Below are positions 53,001-62,613 of a DNA stretch of 64,000 nucleotides, one piece after another. Source of the DNA: Hormiphora californensis (lineage: Eukaryota; Ctenophora; Tentaculata; Cydippida; Pleurobrachiidae); the NCBI GenBank assembly GCA_020137815.1, contig CM035351.1, forward strand, positions 7,222,315 through 7,286,314, read 5' to 3'. A model generated the notes under the pieces. That model saw nothing but the letters and a program-made list of their open reading frames with translations. It ran no database searches and had not been told where the DNA came from. The stretch's first letter is position 1. Each line of letters begins with the position of its first letter. The position numbers and the translations under genes are program-made.

Positions 53001-55520
53001 GGGTCAGGGGTATTCAACAAGTAGAGAGTGGGAGAAGGGTGGTTAGAGCGATGATGAAGAGAAAAGGAGTTCCATGGTAAGACAACAATTTGTTTTCAAA
53101 AGCTAGTAGCATGTAGGTTTCACATTGACTGCTGTGTAATGTATTTACAGTGTACTTGACAGTACCATGGGTAACAACATTAGCCCCCCCCCCATTCTCT
53201 GTATAAAACTTCTCAAAAGCACACCCCCTCCCAACTCTCTCACCCAACAACAATGTGAACACAAAGAGGGTGTGTGTGTGTGTTTATTTACCTGCTGTCA
53301 CAAGCAACCAAAGAATAAACATGTTACAGAAGAGTGTTTTATGAGCTCTTATCTTTTACTGCTCTCTGGTGGTCAGATTTCACAGTGCGGGGGGGGGGGG
53401 GGGGGGGGGTCAGAGTTGGATATGTAACGAAGTTCTAGAAAAAGAGAGCGTGTGTGTGATCAATATATGCAGCAGGAGGGAGCTGGAGAGGGTGGGGGAG
53501 TAAAATGGGGAATGAGTAGAAACAAGTTCATGTCAGATCCATGACGGTGAGCGGAAGTTATTCTTCCAGCTGGGGGACTGTGAGGGAGTGTCATGATTTC
53601 AAGTTTTGATAGGAAATGGAAATGTATGTGATTCAACTGATAAATCACCAATTAATATGAAATATTAGTTTACTGTTTAAGTGCCCCGGCTGTGTGAATG
53701 AATGGCGATATTAGAATGGATTTTGATTATTTTCTTCCTACCGGGAATTTCCAGTCAGTCCAGGAATATAGCGTTAGTTGGGGCTACTTGGAAATTGATT
53801 ATTGAATAAGTTAACACAGCCTGCAACCATCCGCATCAGGCAACATATTATTATGCATTAAGGTCGGATTGGGCAGTGACTCGCATGATTCGATAGTTTC
53901 CATCTATTCGCTCTCAAGTCTCATTACACTCTGTAGGAGGGTCCGAGTGTGTACGAAGTGTTATCAATTCGGATTCTGCATTATGAGTAGTAATCAGATG
54001 AACAAATCTCCTGCCGCTTCTAAGAATCAGGACTGGAGCACATTGACGTAGGGCGCGGTGATGTTCTTGCATTGAAAGCAATTCACCAGCCTTTACATGT
54101 GGCCCGCGCGCGCAGAGAGAGGGAGAAATGCGCGGGCGCTGACAAGGGCCAACACTTGACGTGACGATTGGTCACTTTTGCATCCCTGTGCATGGATCGA
54201 TGGCTCCAATCCAACGGTTATATAACCTCCCCTATCTCCCAGGTGGTCTGATGTGTGTGATAGTGCTGGGATCCTACAGATACAACTGGAACCCTGATAA
54301 CATCGCGACACCAATAGCAGCTAGTTTAGGAGACACCATCACCCTGGCCATTCTGGCTTGCACTGCCTATGTTCTCTACGACATCCCAGGTAGACTTGTG
54401 CTGTTTTGTTCCCTTCTACAATTCCCTGTGAAATAGCGAAGATGAAGAAGGGTAACAGACAGGTGCTGATCGATCAAGTGCTGATTGATCATGATCAATG
54501 GGTCCCTACTTCACACCTCACCCTCCCCTCCCAGACCAGGCACTAAAGACGGGTATCTGTACCTTCACTATCACAGTCTACATGATAGCAACAGTACCCC
54601 TTCTCCGGTACAGTTGGAACAATATCTACGCCAGGCCTGCTGTCCTTCAGGGCTGGGGACCCATCCTCCTAGCCATGATGATCTCAAGTGCAGTGGGGGT
54701 CATCATGAGCAAGGTGGCGGAGAAGTACAGTGGCCTGATGGGATTCCTGCCCATTATAAACGGTGAGTTTGTGGTATCAGTGATTGGTAAAACAAAGGTT
54801 GTAAAACAAAGATTGTAGGCTTCCCCAAACCTTGAGACAGAGAATCAGGAAAGAGACCCCATTCCTAACCCCAACACATGTCTCCTAAACTGCAACTGTT
54901 TCAGGTATTGGGGGGAACTTGGCGGCCATCCAAGCCAGCAGGCTCTCTACCTCCTATAACCTGAGTAGAAGGGTAGATTTCAGCGAGGCAGGAACCTCCC
55001 TGTTCCTGCTCCTACTAGTGATACCTGGCCATGTAGTGTTTCTAGGGGCTAAACAGCTGTTAGACCCGTCTAGTTATAATGGGTACTTCTTTGGATCATT
55101 TGCTGTGTCAGCTCTTATACAGGTACAGACTACAGAACATTACCAAAACAGTATCTTGAACTTGGTTACGAAGTTAGCCCTTGCCAGCGCGCGCGAAGGT
55201 CGCCCGGCGACCTGAGCTAGGTCTAAACAGAGTGTGAGGTGTCTTCGATACCAAATCTTGAACCCCTCTGATGCGAGGATAGCTTTGGTGCAAGCCCACA
55301 TATCCCAGTAATTTAATGACCCCCTCCTCCCTATTTCCAGGTATCAGTTCTCCTAGTTCTCTGTTATCTCCTAGTGATGCTATCTCCACACCTACGGAAC
55401 ATGGACCCCGATATCTACTCTATCCCCATCCTAACCGCTCTTGGAGACTTCCTGGGAACATTCCTACTGACGATGGCAGTGAAGACATTGGATAATATGG
55501 GGCTTTTTAAAGGAACTTAA
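44187..55520 (+). CDS. SLC41/MgtE-type divalent cation transporter (N-terminus not found)
   Basis: Exons 44187-44363, 44474-44533, 46199-46250, 48605-48691, 54243-54389, 54535-54762, 54905-55122 and 55341-55520 join in phase and give 382 residues. Family blocks are clear: [87 protein letters not shown] and [14 protein letters not shown]. These are the two repeated MgtE-like halves of SLC41 Mg2+ carriers. The protein should sit in a cell membrane and move Mg2+ (Na+-coupled in vertebrates). The cytosolic N-terminus of about 80 residues is missing. An in-frame ATG at 44172 exists but overlaps the acceptor. Introns 3 and 4 (2.4 and 5.6 kb) contain whole genes. Confidence 0.9.
44790..45960. other. 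Low-quality-looking and CT/GA-rich block in SLC41 intron 2
   Basis: 44800-45000 shows homopolymer-biased sequence (GGGCCCTTTC, TTTCCCAAAAG) like the 1.2-3.1 kb block, grading into CT-rich and GA-rich simple sequence to 45960. Leu/Ser/Phe-rich frames here are not genes. Confidence 0.6.
46503..48185. repeat. Inverted repeats flanking the nested intronless GPCR
   Basis: GTATGGCGGCGC ... CAGTGCGCTCAGATGGGGTC ... GGCGCCAGA at 46503-46550 is matched in inverted orientation by 48121-48185 (TCTGGCGCCGCC, GACCCCATCTGAGCGCACTG, GGCGCCGCCATAC). The right copy has an extra partial repeat. A similar GGCGCC-rich motif is at 3420-3485. Confidence 0.75.
46920..47856 (+). CDS. Class A GPCR, intronless, nested in SLC41 intron 3, one frame break
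   Basis: Reading from ATG 46920: TM1 [15 protein letters not shown] (GN), TM2 [16 protein letters not shown] (LAxxD), an ECL1-TM3 cysteine in [10 protein letters not shown]3 end [16 protein letters not shown] (a degenerate DRY), TM6 [16 protein letters not shown] and TM7 [16 protein letters not shown] (NPxxY). The two halves lie in different frames; the break is at about 47205-47215, within TM3, and no intron fits. It is therefore either a consensus error or a pseudogene. The downstream half is fully open for over 200 codons. AATAAA at 47994 could serve as poly(A) signal. The ligand is unknown. Confidence 0.78.
48722..48778. repeat. Hairpin repeat in SLC41 intron 4
   Basis: GGTTACGAAGTTACCCC pairs with GGGGTTATTTCGTAACC around a loop containing GCGAAGGTCG. 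It is a short member of the family at 55160-55248, 14196 and 17575. Confidence 0.75.
48786..49970. other. Intronic sequence with GA-rich tail
   Basis: Part of SLC41 intron 4, between the hairpin repeat and the GH31 stop codon. No gene seen; 49690-49925 is GA-rich simple sequence. Confidence 0.5.
49974..53322 (-). CDS. GH31 alpha-glucosidase (acid glucosidase/maltase type), secreted
   Basis: Exons 53322-53292, 52965-52715 and 52298-49974 give 868 residues. Exon 1 is a signal peptide ([10 protein letters not shown]). Exon 2 is the N-terminal GH31 beta domain ([21 protein letters not shown]). Exon 3 holds the barrel: [27 protein letters not shown], the nucleophile Asp in GVWIDMNEP (about residue 404), [17 protein letters not shown] with the acid/base Asp at about 503, then GADICGF and the C-terminal beta domains. 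Spacing of the two Asp residues matches human GAA. It hydrolyses terminal alpha-1,4-glucose in lysosome or gut. It is nested antisense in SLC41 intron 4. The frame ends by reading through a CT microsatellite as an Arg-Glu repeat, so the true C-terminus is uncertain. Confidence 0.92.
49990..50056. repeat. CT microsatellite inside the GH31 C-terminal frame
   Basis: A (CT)n tract of about 65 bp. On the minus strand it is read as Arg-Glu repeats at the end of the glucosidase frame. Confidence 0.9.
53323..54242. other. Rest of SLC41 intron 4, no gene seen
   Basis: Contains a poly-G run at about 53388-53409 and otherwise unremarkable AT-rich DNA upstream of the GH31 start. Short frames have no support. 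Confidence 0.5.
55160..55248. repeat. Hairpin repeat in the last SLC41 intron
   Basis: Outer pair TTGGTTACGAAG / CTTCGATACCAA encloses an inner GAAGGTCGCC / GGCGACCT hairpin and a GCGCGCGC tract. On the opposite strand it matches the 14196 and 17575 elements. Confidence 0.7.
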
Positions 55521-55941
55521 ATTATTTAAAGAGACATTTTCTGATTCTACACTTTGATTATACAGTGAATTTAGTTTTGTATTTTTCATGATTTTGAGAA
55601 ATCAAGTCAAAAAGGGGTGATATTTGATTTGATCTTTGCCTTGTGATTTGAGTTTTAACTCCCTTTCAAACTTTTGAAAAAAGCCTATTGTCTAGTGTCT
55701 AATAGCTAATAACCACCCATGTTATCTGACCCCGGCTACTAATTACAAGGTTTGGCCACGTGTCAGATATCAAAGGATGGGCTGGGTAGGTGGGTGTTGG
55801 GTTTACAAGGGGTGGGGTGTCTCATAGCACGGTCCTCAACATGCTCTCATTTCACTCTCCTAACTATACAAAACTGCATCCACAACTCACACCAACATCC
55901 ATCCATCACACTACAATCTACCAGTACATCTCTCCCCAACA

Positions 55942-56364
55942 ATGAAGATCAAGATCCCTAAACTGTTCCGAAGGGCCACCAGAGGTCGCAAGATGAGGAA
56001 ACACCTGAGCCAACCCTCCCTGGATACCACAGAGCAACCACCACTACGGACACTATCCGGCGGCCGTACTAAATCCTATACAACCTGCAACAAAGTCCTG
56101 ATAATGCCCGCCCCTCTGGACCATCCAATGCCACCTCTAAATCTTCTCCCCACTACTCTACTAGGACCTGATACCCAGCAGCCCAGGGTACACAGACGGT
56201 GCTCAATCAGTACGCGATGCCAGAGTTTCGTGAGGAAGATCACACACCCCAGAGCGTTACCTAACCCACCCACAACGAGAGAACATTCCTTAGCACCGGG
56301 TGCGAGACGATCCCTACCCCAGCTGTATCAGCCTGAGATTGATCGAATTTGTGTGTACATTTGA
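55942..56364 (+). CDS. Hypothetical small basic protein
   Basis: A single open frame of 140 residues from ATG 55942 (MKIKIPKLFRRATRGRKMRK), 421 bp downstream of the SLC41 stop. It is rich in Arg, Pro and Thr, with no signal peptide or membrane segment. I do not recognise it. Support is only the intact frame with an ATG in reasonable context after a run of CAAC-like leader. It could be chance. The preceding 55521-55941 has nothing else I can support. Confidence 0.3.
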   Translation: MKIKIPKLFRRATRGRKMRKHLSQPSLDTTEQPPLRTLSGGRTKSYTTCNKVLIMPAPLDHPMPPLNLLPTTLLGPDTQQPRVHRRCSISTRCQSFVRKITHPRALPNPPTTREHSLAPGARRSLPQLYQPEIDRICVYI

Positions 56365-56463
56365 ATGAATATTGTTTGCTGTTTGCTAAACCAATTTGTT
56401 ACCCTGACTATCAAACTCACGGATATTTTTTTTGATAAATTAAAAACCAATAAAAGGAGGAAT

Positions 56464-59400
56464 TTAACTGACAGCAGCCCTGGCCTTGGCTCGCTTGAGG
56501 AGGGCTAGAGTGGCAGCTCGCTTGGCAATCTTGGCGTAAGGGTTCAGTCTGACCATAACGTTCACGTTCTTCAGAGGGTTCTTCTTGATCGATGGCCTCT
56601 TCACAACCCTGGGAGAAATGGATCCGGTTAGAAAATGGGGACGTGCGACGATTTAGGGTTGAAAACGGGTCCAGATTGCGCGCGCGCGAAAAATTGTAGC
56701 GAAGTGTTTGCTAAGGGGTCTTCACATCCATTTGGGGTGTTCCGCGCGTTACGTCTGTGTCGCATTTTTCAGTGTGTCACAGCGTGTTTGAGTGTAAAAC
56801 TGAGTCCGCGCGAGAGGATTTGAACAACTCAGTCCCTTGTTGGTTCAGGTAGCGTGTACTTACTTGGTGGGTCGGACGACTCGCTGGATCTCATCGGAGT
56901 TGATGATCCTGGTCAGATCAGCGTTCTTCATCATGTCTCGGGGAAGGCTGGGGAAAGAAGAGAGGGGTTAGAAATGTGGGTCCTGCTGATCACATTAGAA
57001 GATGTACATCAATGGTGTGTGTGTGGGATTCTGTGAGAGGTGGTAATAGAGTGAAAGGGTGAATGTGCTGTGTGCTGCACCCGTTTCCCTTCCCTCTATT
57101 TCCCACCCTTCTTGCTATGTGTATCTAGTTTATGCTGTCTGCCTAGTGGTCTAGAATTGAGATTATGTTTGATCTATGATTATCTATTGTAACTTCCATA
57201 TTCCAATCTAGTTCTATTCCTGATGAAGCCGTAATGGCGAAACGTTGAAACCTTTGTCGTCTTTTCTCCCGTGAACCCTATCCTGGTCGGCGGTGTGCCT
57301 ACCTCAGTAGCAGTCTATTGCTACTTCTGGCACTGATTCCCTGTGATGAACCCCGCACTGATCGCCCAACGCTTCATATCAATGGTCCATACAAATGTGC
57401 ACTATAGATCGAGTTAAGACTTGAAATAGTTTGTAAGTGTTTGAGACAGCGGGGTACATCATTATAGTTTAGCAGCCCGGGTCAGTAAACAAATGATAGT
57501 TATTCTACCAGCACTGTAGTTCCAACGGGTGCAATAGCAACAACCGTGGATGATTTATAGCTGGGGTAACAGTTGAAATGACAGATATGATGTATTAAGC
57601 TTACTACCAAGTTAAGCGTACAAAGCAGTAGAAGATATAATGCAGTTTAGTGAAATGACAACTCTGTAAAGTATGTACAGTAAAGTATAATATTGAGTAC
57701 TGGTATAAAAACAGATAGTATGTGTACTAAAACACAATACAGCACGATCACATACCTGCTTGATGGGTAGATCTCGTTGAGGGCCTTGAAGGCAGCCTCA
57801 GTCCACACAATGAATCGTCCAAGATGACCACCAGGGGCAAGATGGAGGATGTTCAGTCTGCTGACGTTCAGAAGGGTAACTCCGGGAAGATTCCTGAAGG
57901 CTCGGGTGATGCCATTGTCATTAGCGTAGATAACAAGGGGTCCCTTCCTCATGACATGTCGCCTGTTCCTGATCTTGCCGACACCAGTCCTCACCTAGAA
58001 GGGGGGTTAGTTAGGGATTCTTGTAGCATTCTTGTGGGGCAAAATGCCTTTTTTCCGGGAAATAGGAAAAAAAAATGATTTAGCTGAAAAATTGTCATGT
58101 TGATAAGAAGGGGTTTTCTTAGATGACGGAATTGAAGCAGCAGATCTGAGTGAGCAACATGAATTACCAAATTTGAAATTTATGTTTAAAATTTTAATTA
58201 CTAAAACTTTCGATTTTGGTTTGCCGAAATCAGGCAATCGATCGAAATTATTCGAACCAAAATTTCGAAAATAAAGTTTTGATTTACAAAAAAAGTGGGC
58301 AATCGAAATGGTAATAAATCAATATTGTGACACACGGACATGTAGCTTAGACATGAAAATGGCAATTTAAGTTCTGAAGGAGGTAACCGCCCGCTCACCC
58401 CTTGATATCTGAGATATCTCCGGTTCCTGGTAAGATGGAGGTTAGGAAGAGCTTGACATGCTTTTCCTAACACCCCAGTTCCATGGGCATATTTATAAGA
58501 ACATTGGGTTTGGCCAGAATAGGAACATTTTTTCTCAAGGCAGTTCCATGGGCATATAAATACTGACACACAACGCACAAACGTCGTCAAGGCCAATTAT
58601 CTCCAGGATCGGGGGTTATGGAGGTTACATGTACACTCAGTGTGGTAATTTGATCTTTGTCTATCACGTGTAGGTCACATGGGGCTTCGGGAGGCATATT
58701 TGTTCCTAAGAACAAATGTTCTTGGGAGGAAGGAAAACTTTTAGGAACATTTTTAGGAACAAATGTTCCTTGCCGATTCGTGAAAATGTGCCCATGGAAC
58801 TGGGGTGTAACCTCTCAATCAGTATTGAGGAGGTTTGTTAGAAGATTCATGGGGAGGTAACACACTAAGGGGGCATTCGAAAGGGCATCCACGGATAGGG
58901 AACTGAATCCAGGGGTGAGAGGACGACTTCAGTTAGTACAGGTGATATTTGGAAGTCGGCCCAAGTTTTTGAAGAAAATTAAATTGAAACCTCAATGTAA
59001 AATTCGGACAGAGAGGTGTCAGTGGTGTGTCAGTCAGATTTGCACAATGGAAAGGGGAGAGATGGGTGGCCAAGAGGTGTGAAAATTGCCATAAATCATA
59101 AAATGAACACGAACATAACTATATTGAAATTTAAAACTAACTTGGCAAACTAAAACAAGATAAATTATTTGGTTTTAACTTGTTGCCTTGATTTTCTGAT
59201 GTCCATTGACATTAAAAAGAAGTCCAAAGCTTGTCTTTGGTAGATATTTTAGGGTTTATGAAACTTAATCTCAGTTTTGTTAGTCACAGACAAAACTAAC
59301 TAGCTAAAAACTAACAAGAAAGTTTAAAAAGCGATACAATTCAGCCAAATTGATGTATCACAGTACCAGTATTCTTTGATACAACTTATTTTACAAAACA

Positions 59401-60504
59401 TATCAGTTTAAATACAGACATTATTATCAGACATCACTAATTTAAGTTTAAGCATCCTATTTCCCGGGGCCATCCGAAACATTACCTTGCGGGATTCCTT
59501 GGCCTTCTCAACATCATCGTAAGCTCCAATGGCCTTCATCAGAGTGACAGCCTGTTTGGTCTTGGAGAAGTTCTCAACACCAGCCTCAACAACACAGGGA
59601 ACCTCGTTGACCTGCAGAGATTTAGAAATTACAATCACGGAAAGAAAAGAAAGATAATGATTTTAAAAGCACCACACGGAAGAATTCAGTGTTAAATAGT
59701 TGCTCAAATTATTTCGTTAGACAAAGAAATATTGAACAGAGATATGTTTACAAAGGTTAAGAATTAAGACTGGCATATAAAATAAAAAATGATTCAAACA
59801 TAAGTTTTTACCTTCTCAACTTTGTGTCCTCGTGCCATCAGGAGGCCGGGGAGAGCGGATGCAGCCACAGCAGAGCAGATGGCATACTTCCTCATCTTCC
59901 TGTTTACCCTCCTGTGCCATTTCCTCCATGTCTTGGTGGGAGCGAACATACGTCCAGATCGACACATGTTACCGTAAGCTCCCTGTCCTGACCTGTGGGT
60001 ACCACCACCTCGGACTCGAGGAATTCGGGCAACAGCCCTTCCGGTTCCCCAGGATTCCGCACTGGTCTGGTGACCAGCCTCCTTAGAGACGGCATATGCC
60101 TGGAAAGAGGTGTAGACTTTAGTTGTCATTCACTTACGCAAAGACGCCGGGTTGGCCGGGCTCACTATCGCGGGATTCATCACTACCAAGGTCAATGAGA
60201 ACATCTGGACATTACGTATGCGAACTAGAAGTTCTGGACGCGGGTGTTTACCTGTCGGTGGTTCTTAGCGATGTTAGAGTGAACAAAGTGAACTACATCC
60301 GGTCGGATGGGAGCTTTGAAGATTGAAGGAAGAGGAAGTTGACGGGTGATCAGGGCACCATCCTCACAGCCGTGAATCGACACTTGTGGTCTTGCCTGGG
60401 GGTATTTAATCGTTACAAGGGGTTTGCTGGTTGATTATGATTGTTATTAAAGCATCATTCAAGGTTAAAATATTGGGTGATTTATCGTAAGGAGGACGTA
60501 CCAT
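56464..60504 (-). CDS. RPL4: Ribosomal protein L4 (uL4)
   Basis: Exons 60504-60502 (the start codon only), 60395-60252, 60099-59812, 59611-59486, 57994-57756, 56947-56864 and 56608-56464. All phases agree; 342 residues. Signature blocks: [122 protein letters not shown] and [18 protein letters not shown]. It is a 60S subunit component lining the exit tunnel. The Lys/Ala-rich C-terminal tail of vertebrate L4 is absent and the protein ends soon after the core, as in some other invertebrates (inference). Having the ATG alone in exon 1 is common in animal ribosomal protein genes. Confidence 0.95.
57217..57251 (+). other. Hammerhead-like core motif
   Basis: CCTGATGAAGCCGTAATGGC followed by GAAACGTTG reproduces the conserved CUGAUGA - short stem (GCC/GGC) - GAAA core of hammerhead ribozymes. 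Such motifs are known in some retroelements. I could not build convincing stems I and III around it, so activity is doubtful. Confidence 0.35.
58400..58860. repeat. Inverted-repeat element in RPL4 intron
   Basis: CACCCCAGTTCCATGGGCATA (58470) and its inverse TGCCCATGGAACTGGGGTG (58789) flank repeats of GGAACAAATGTTC and GTTCTTGGGAGG. Adjacent CTCCGGTTCCTG is shared with the 40626 element. Probably a composite non-autonomous repeat. The rest of this 1.5-kb intron shows no gene. Confidence 0.6.
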
Positions 60505-60943
60505 TGTTGAAAATAAAGAAAAAAAGTGCTACAGAGTGAGCAAAACCTGGAGAAAAGTTGAGCTTGGATTTTGGAAATATTTGTCAGTTGTTGAACGCGC
60601 CGCGTGATTTGTTAGCTTTTGCGCGTTTTTTTGCGCGGCACAGTGCGCGTAGAAATAATTCAAAAATTTTAAAATGTGGGCAACAAAAACAGGCTTTGTG
60701 TGTTTTCGGGTTGAAAATCGTGGGCCAGGCGCCAGCAACGTTTGCCAAGGCTGAAAAGCGCTGCCTTATCCCACGCTGCTATCGGGGGCCAGCAACGTTT
60801 GCCAAGTTTTCGGGCGACTTCCCCTTTCGGCTTTCGTTCTCTCTTCCTAGTTTGTGTTCATCTCGCAGCTCGCTCCCTCTCTCTCCCTCCCTCCCTCTTC
60901 TCTCAATTTCTACTAAAACAACTCCGTCTCCATATTTAGCAGG
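60505..60943. promoter_or_regulatory. Shared bidirectional promoter of RPL4 and the zinc-finger gene
   Basis: The two start codons lie head-to-head 439 bp apart. Next to RPL4 a pyrimidine-rich leader on its strand (CTTTTTTTCTTTATTTTC, 60509-60528 region) resembles a 5'TOP tract. Near the zinc-finger gene the 19-mer GCCAGCAACGTTTGCCAAG occurs at 60731 and 60788. Between them is GAAAAGCGCTGCCTTATCCC (60753), shared with the two-pore channel upstream region. No TATA box is obvious. Confidence 0.55.
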
Positions 60944-61933
60944 ATGGAGCTAAGAAAGCAGCCGGACAGAAGATCTAAAACTAGGACGGTTGGCGTAGTC
61001 CAGGAGCCGGTGTGTACCTATCAGGAAGTAGGACTGTTTACTCCTCGACCCTTCCTAAAAACAGAGCCAGTTATGGTTGATTCTCCTAGTATAAAAACTG
61101 AACCAGAAGATTGTAAAGAGTTCCCAGAAGGTGGTTACTATCCAGGATGCATCAAATGTAAAGAGGAAGAAGGAGAGATAGATTGTAAAAAGGATCCTAG
61201 TGAAGTGAAGATGGAACCAGTTTCTCCGGTATCCGACAATTCCGATACCACTTTACCATTATCTCTACTTCCACAAGAGGGTGAGTTATTCAGGAACAAC
61301 ATAATTTGTCTGGGTTTCTTTTGTTGTTGATACTTTCTTCCAATTGTAACCCTTATTATTTCAGCTGGGTCATTAACAGATCTGCACATCCCGGAAAACA
61401 ATCTCTGTGATATATCAGATGAATCTCAAAACGGACAGGCTTTATTGCCACACGAAGAGGTTTCAGAAATAACAAAATACCCAAATATGAACTCTAAAAA
61501 GCGTCAATATGAATGTAAGCAGTGTGGAAAAGCATTTACCCAATCTAGTGACCTTACTGTTCATCAGAGGATTCATACAGGGGAACGGCCTTTCAAATGT
61601 AAGCAATGTGGAAAAGCATTTACCCAATCTGGTAACCTTTATACTCATCAGAAGATCCATACCGGAGAACAACCTTTCAAATGTAAGCAGTGTGGAAAAG
61701 CATTTCTCCGATCTAGTCAACTTACTACTCATCAAAGAATTCATACCGGAGAACAACCTTTCAAATGTAAGGAGTGTGGAAAAGCATTTAGTTCATCTAG
61801 AAACCTTCTGCGACACGAGAGGACGTATACCGGAGAACGGCCTCACAAGAGGACTTGTAATAATACGTGGGATAAGTATGATAATGTCATACCAGAATGT
61901 GCAAGATCTATCTTTGATACAAGTGTTTTATAG
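60944..61933 (+). CDS. C2H2 zinc-finger protein
   Basis: Exons 60944-61280 and 61365-61933, joined in phase by GTGAGT and TTTCAG, give 301 residues. The N-terminal 170 residues are acidic and lack KRAB or BTB domains, but have three psi-K-x-E-P motifs (FLKTEP, IKTEP, VKMEP), consistent with sumoylation. The C-terminal part has four tandem C2H2 fingers with TGERPFK or TGEQPFK linkers (about 61510-61840). The fingers are very similar to one another. In the fourth finger the final His is replaced by Tyr (HERTY), so it may not fold normally. It is likely a nuclear DNA-binding regulator; the target is unknown. Confidence 0.88.
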
Positions 61934-62081
61934 AACGGTGTTTACCCGTTTTTGTTTTTTGAGTTACTCAACAAGTTTCAGTTATGTACGGTGTAAGACC
62001 GTTGGTGCGTAGTGTGTTTGTGAACAGTTATTAATAATATCTCAACTCTGTGATTTAGCACATCGTCTTTCTATTAAAGGT

Positions 62082-62413
62082 TGACAAGATACCTAAAACT
62101 TTTCGTTAATCGTATTTTTTCAATAATCGTATTTTTTCAGATTTTTTTTGTCGCATAGAAAAATATTCGAAACAGGGCGCTTTCCAGCGCCACGCCCCAT
62201 TTCTTTATAACTTTTGCTGCTGAAAAAGTATAGCACGGCTGAAATCTACCCTGGAATATACTTTTTCAGCAGCAAGTTATAAAGAATTGGGGTGCGGCGC
62301 TGGAAAGCGCCCTGTTTCGAATATTTTTCTACACGACAAAAATCTGAAAAAAGCTTAAAACTCCTAATAAATCGAAAAAATACGATTAAAGAAAAGTTTT
62401 AGGTATCTTGTAA
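62082..62413. mobile_element. Foldback element, about 330 bp
   Basis: GACAAGATACCTAAAACTTTTC at the left and its inverse GAAAAGTTTTAGGTATCTTG at the right bound long arms with AAATATTCGAAACAGGGCGC and its complement. The centre holds CTGCTGAAAAAGTATA. It lies between the zinc-finger and SLC22-like genes. The remaining gap 61934-62613 shows no gene. Confidence 0.85.
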
Positions 62414-62613
62414 ATCTTTAAATATTCCAAAACTGCGGGTGATTATTCCAGGAGTCCATTTTCGACTCTGACCACACGGTGAAACAAACCGGCAGGTTCG
62501 TGATTTTAAAACTGTCTGGCTCTCCAAGTTTACTGACAAAATAAAACAAGTTTGATAGATTATTAAATGAATCAAGAATTGAATAAATGAGCTATTTATA
62601 AACGCATGTGATT

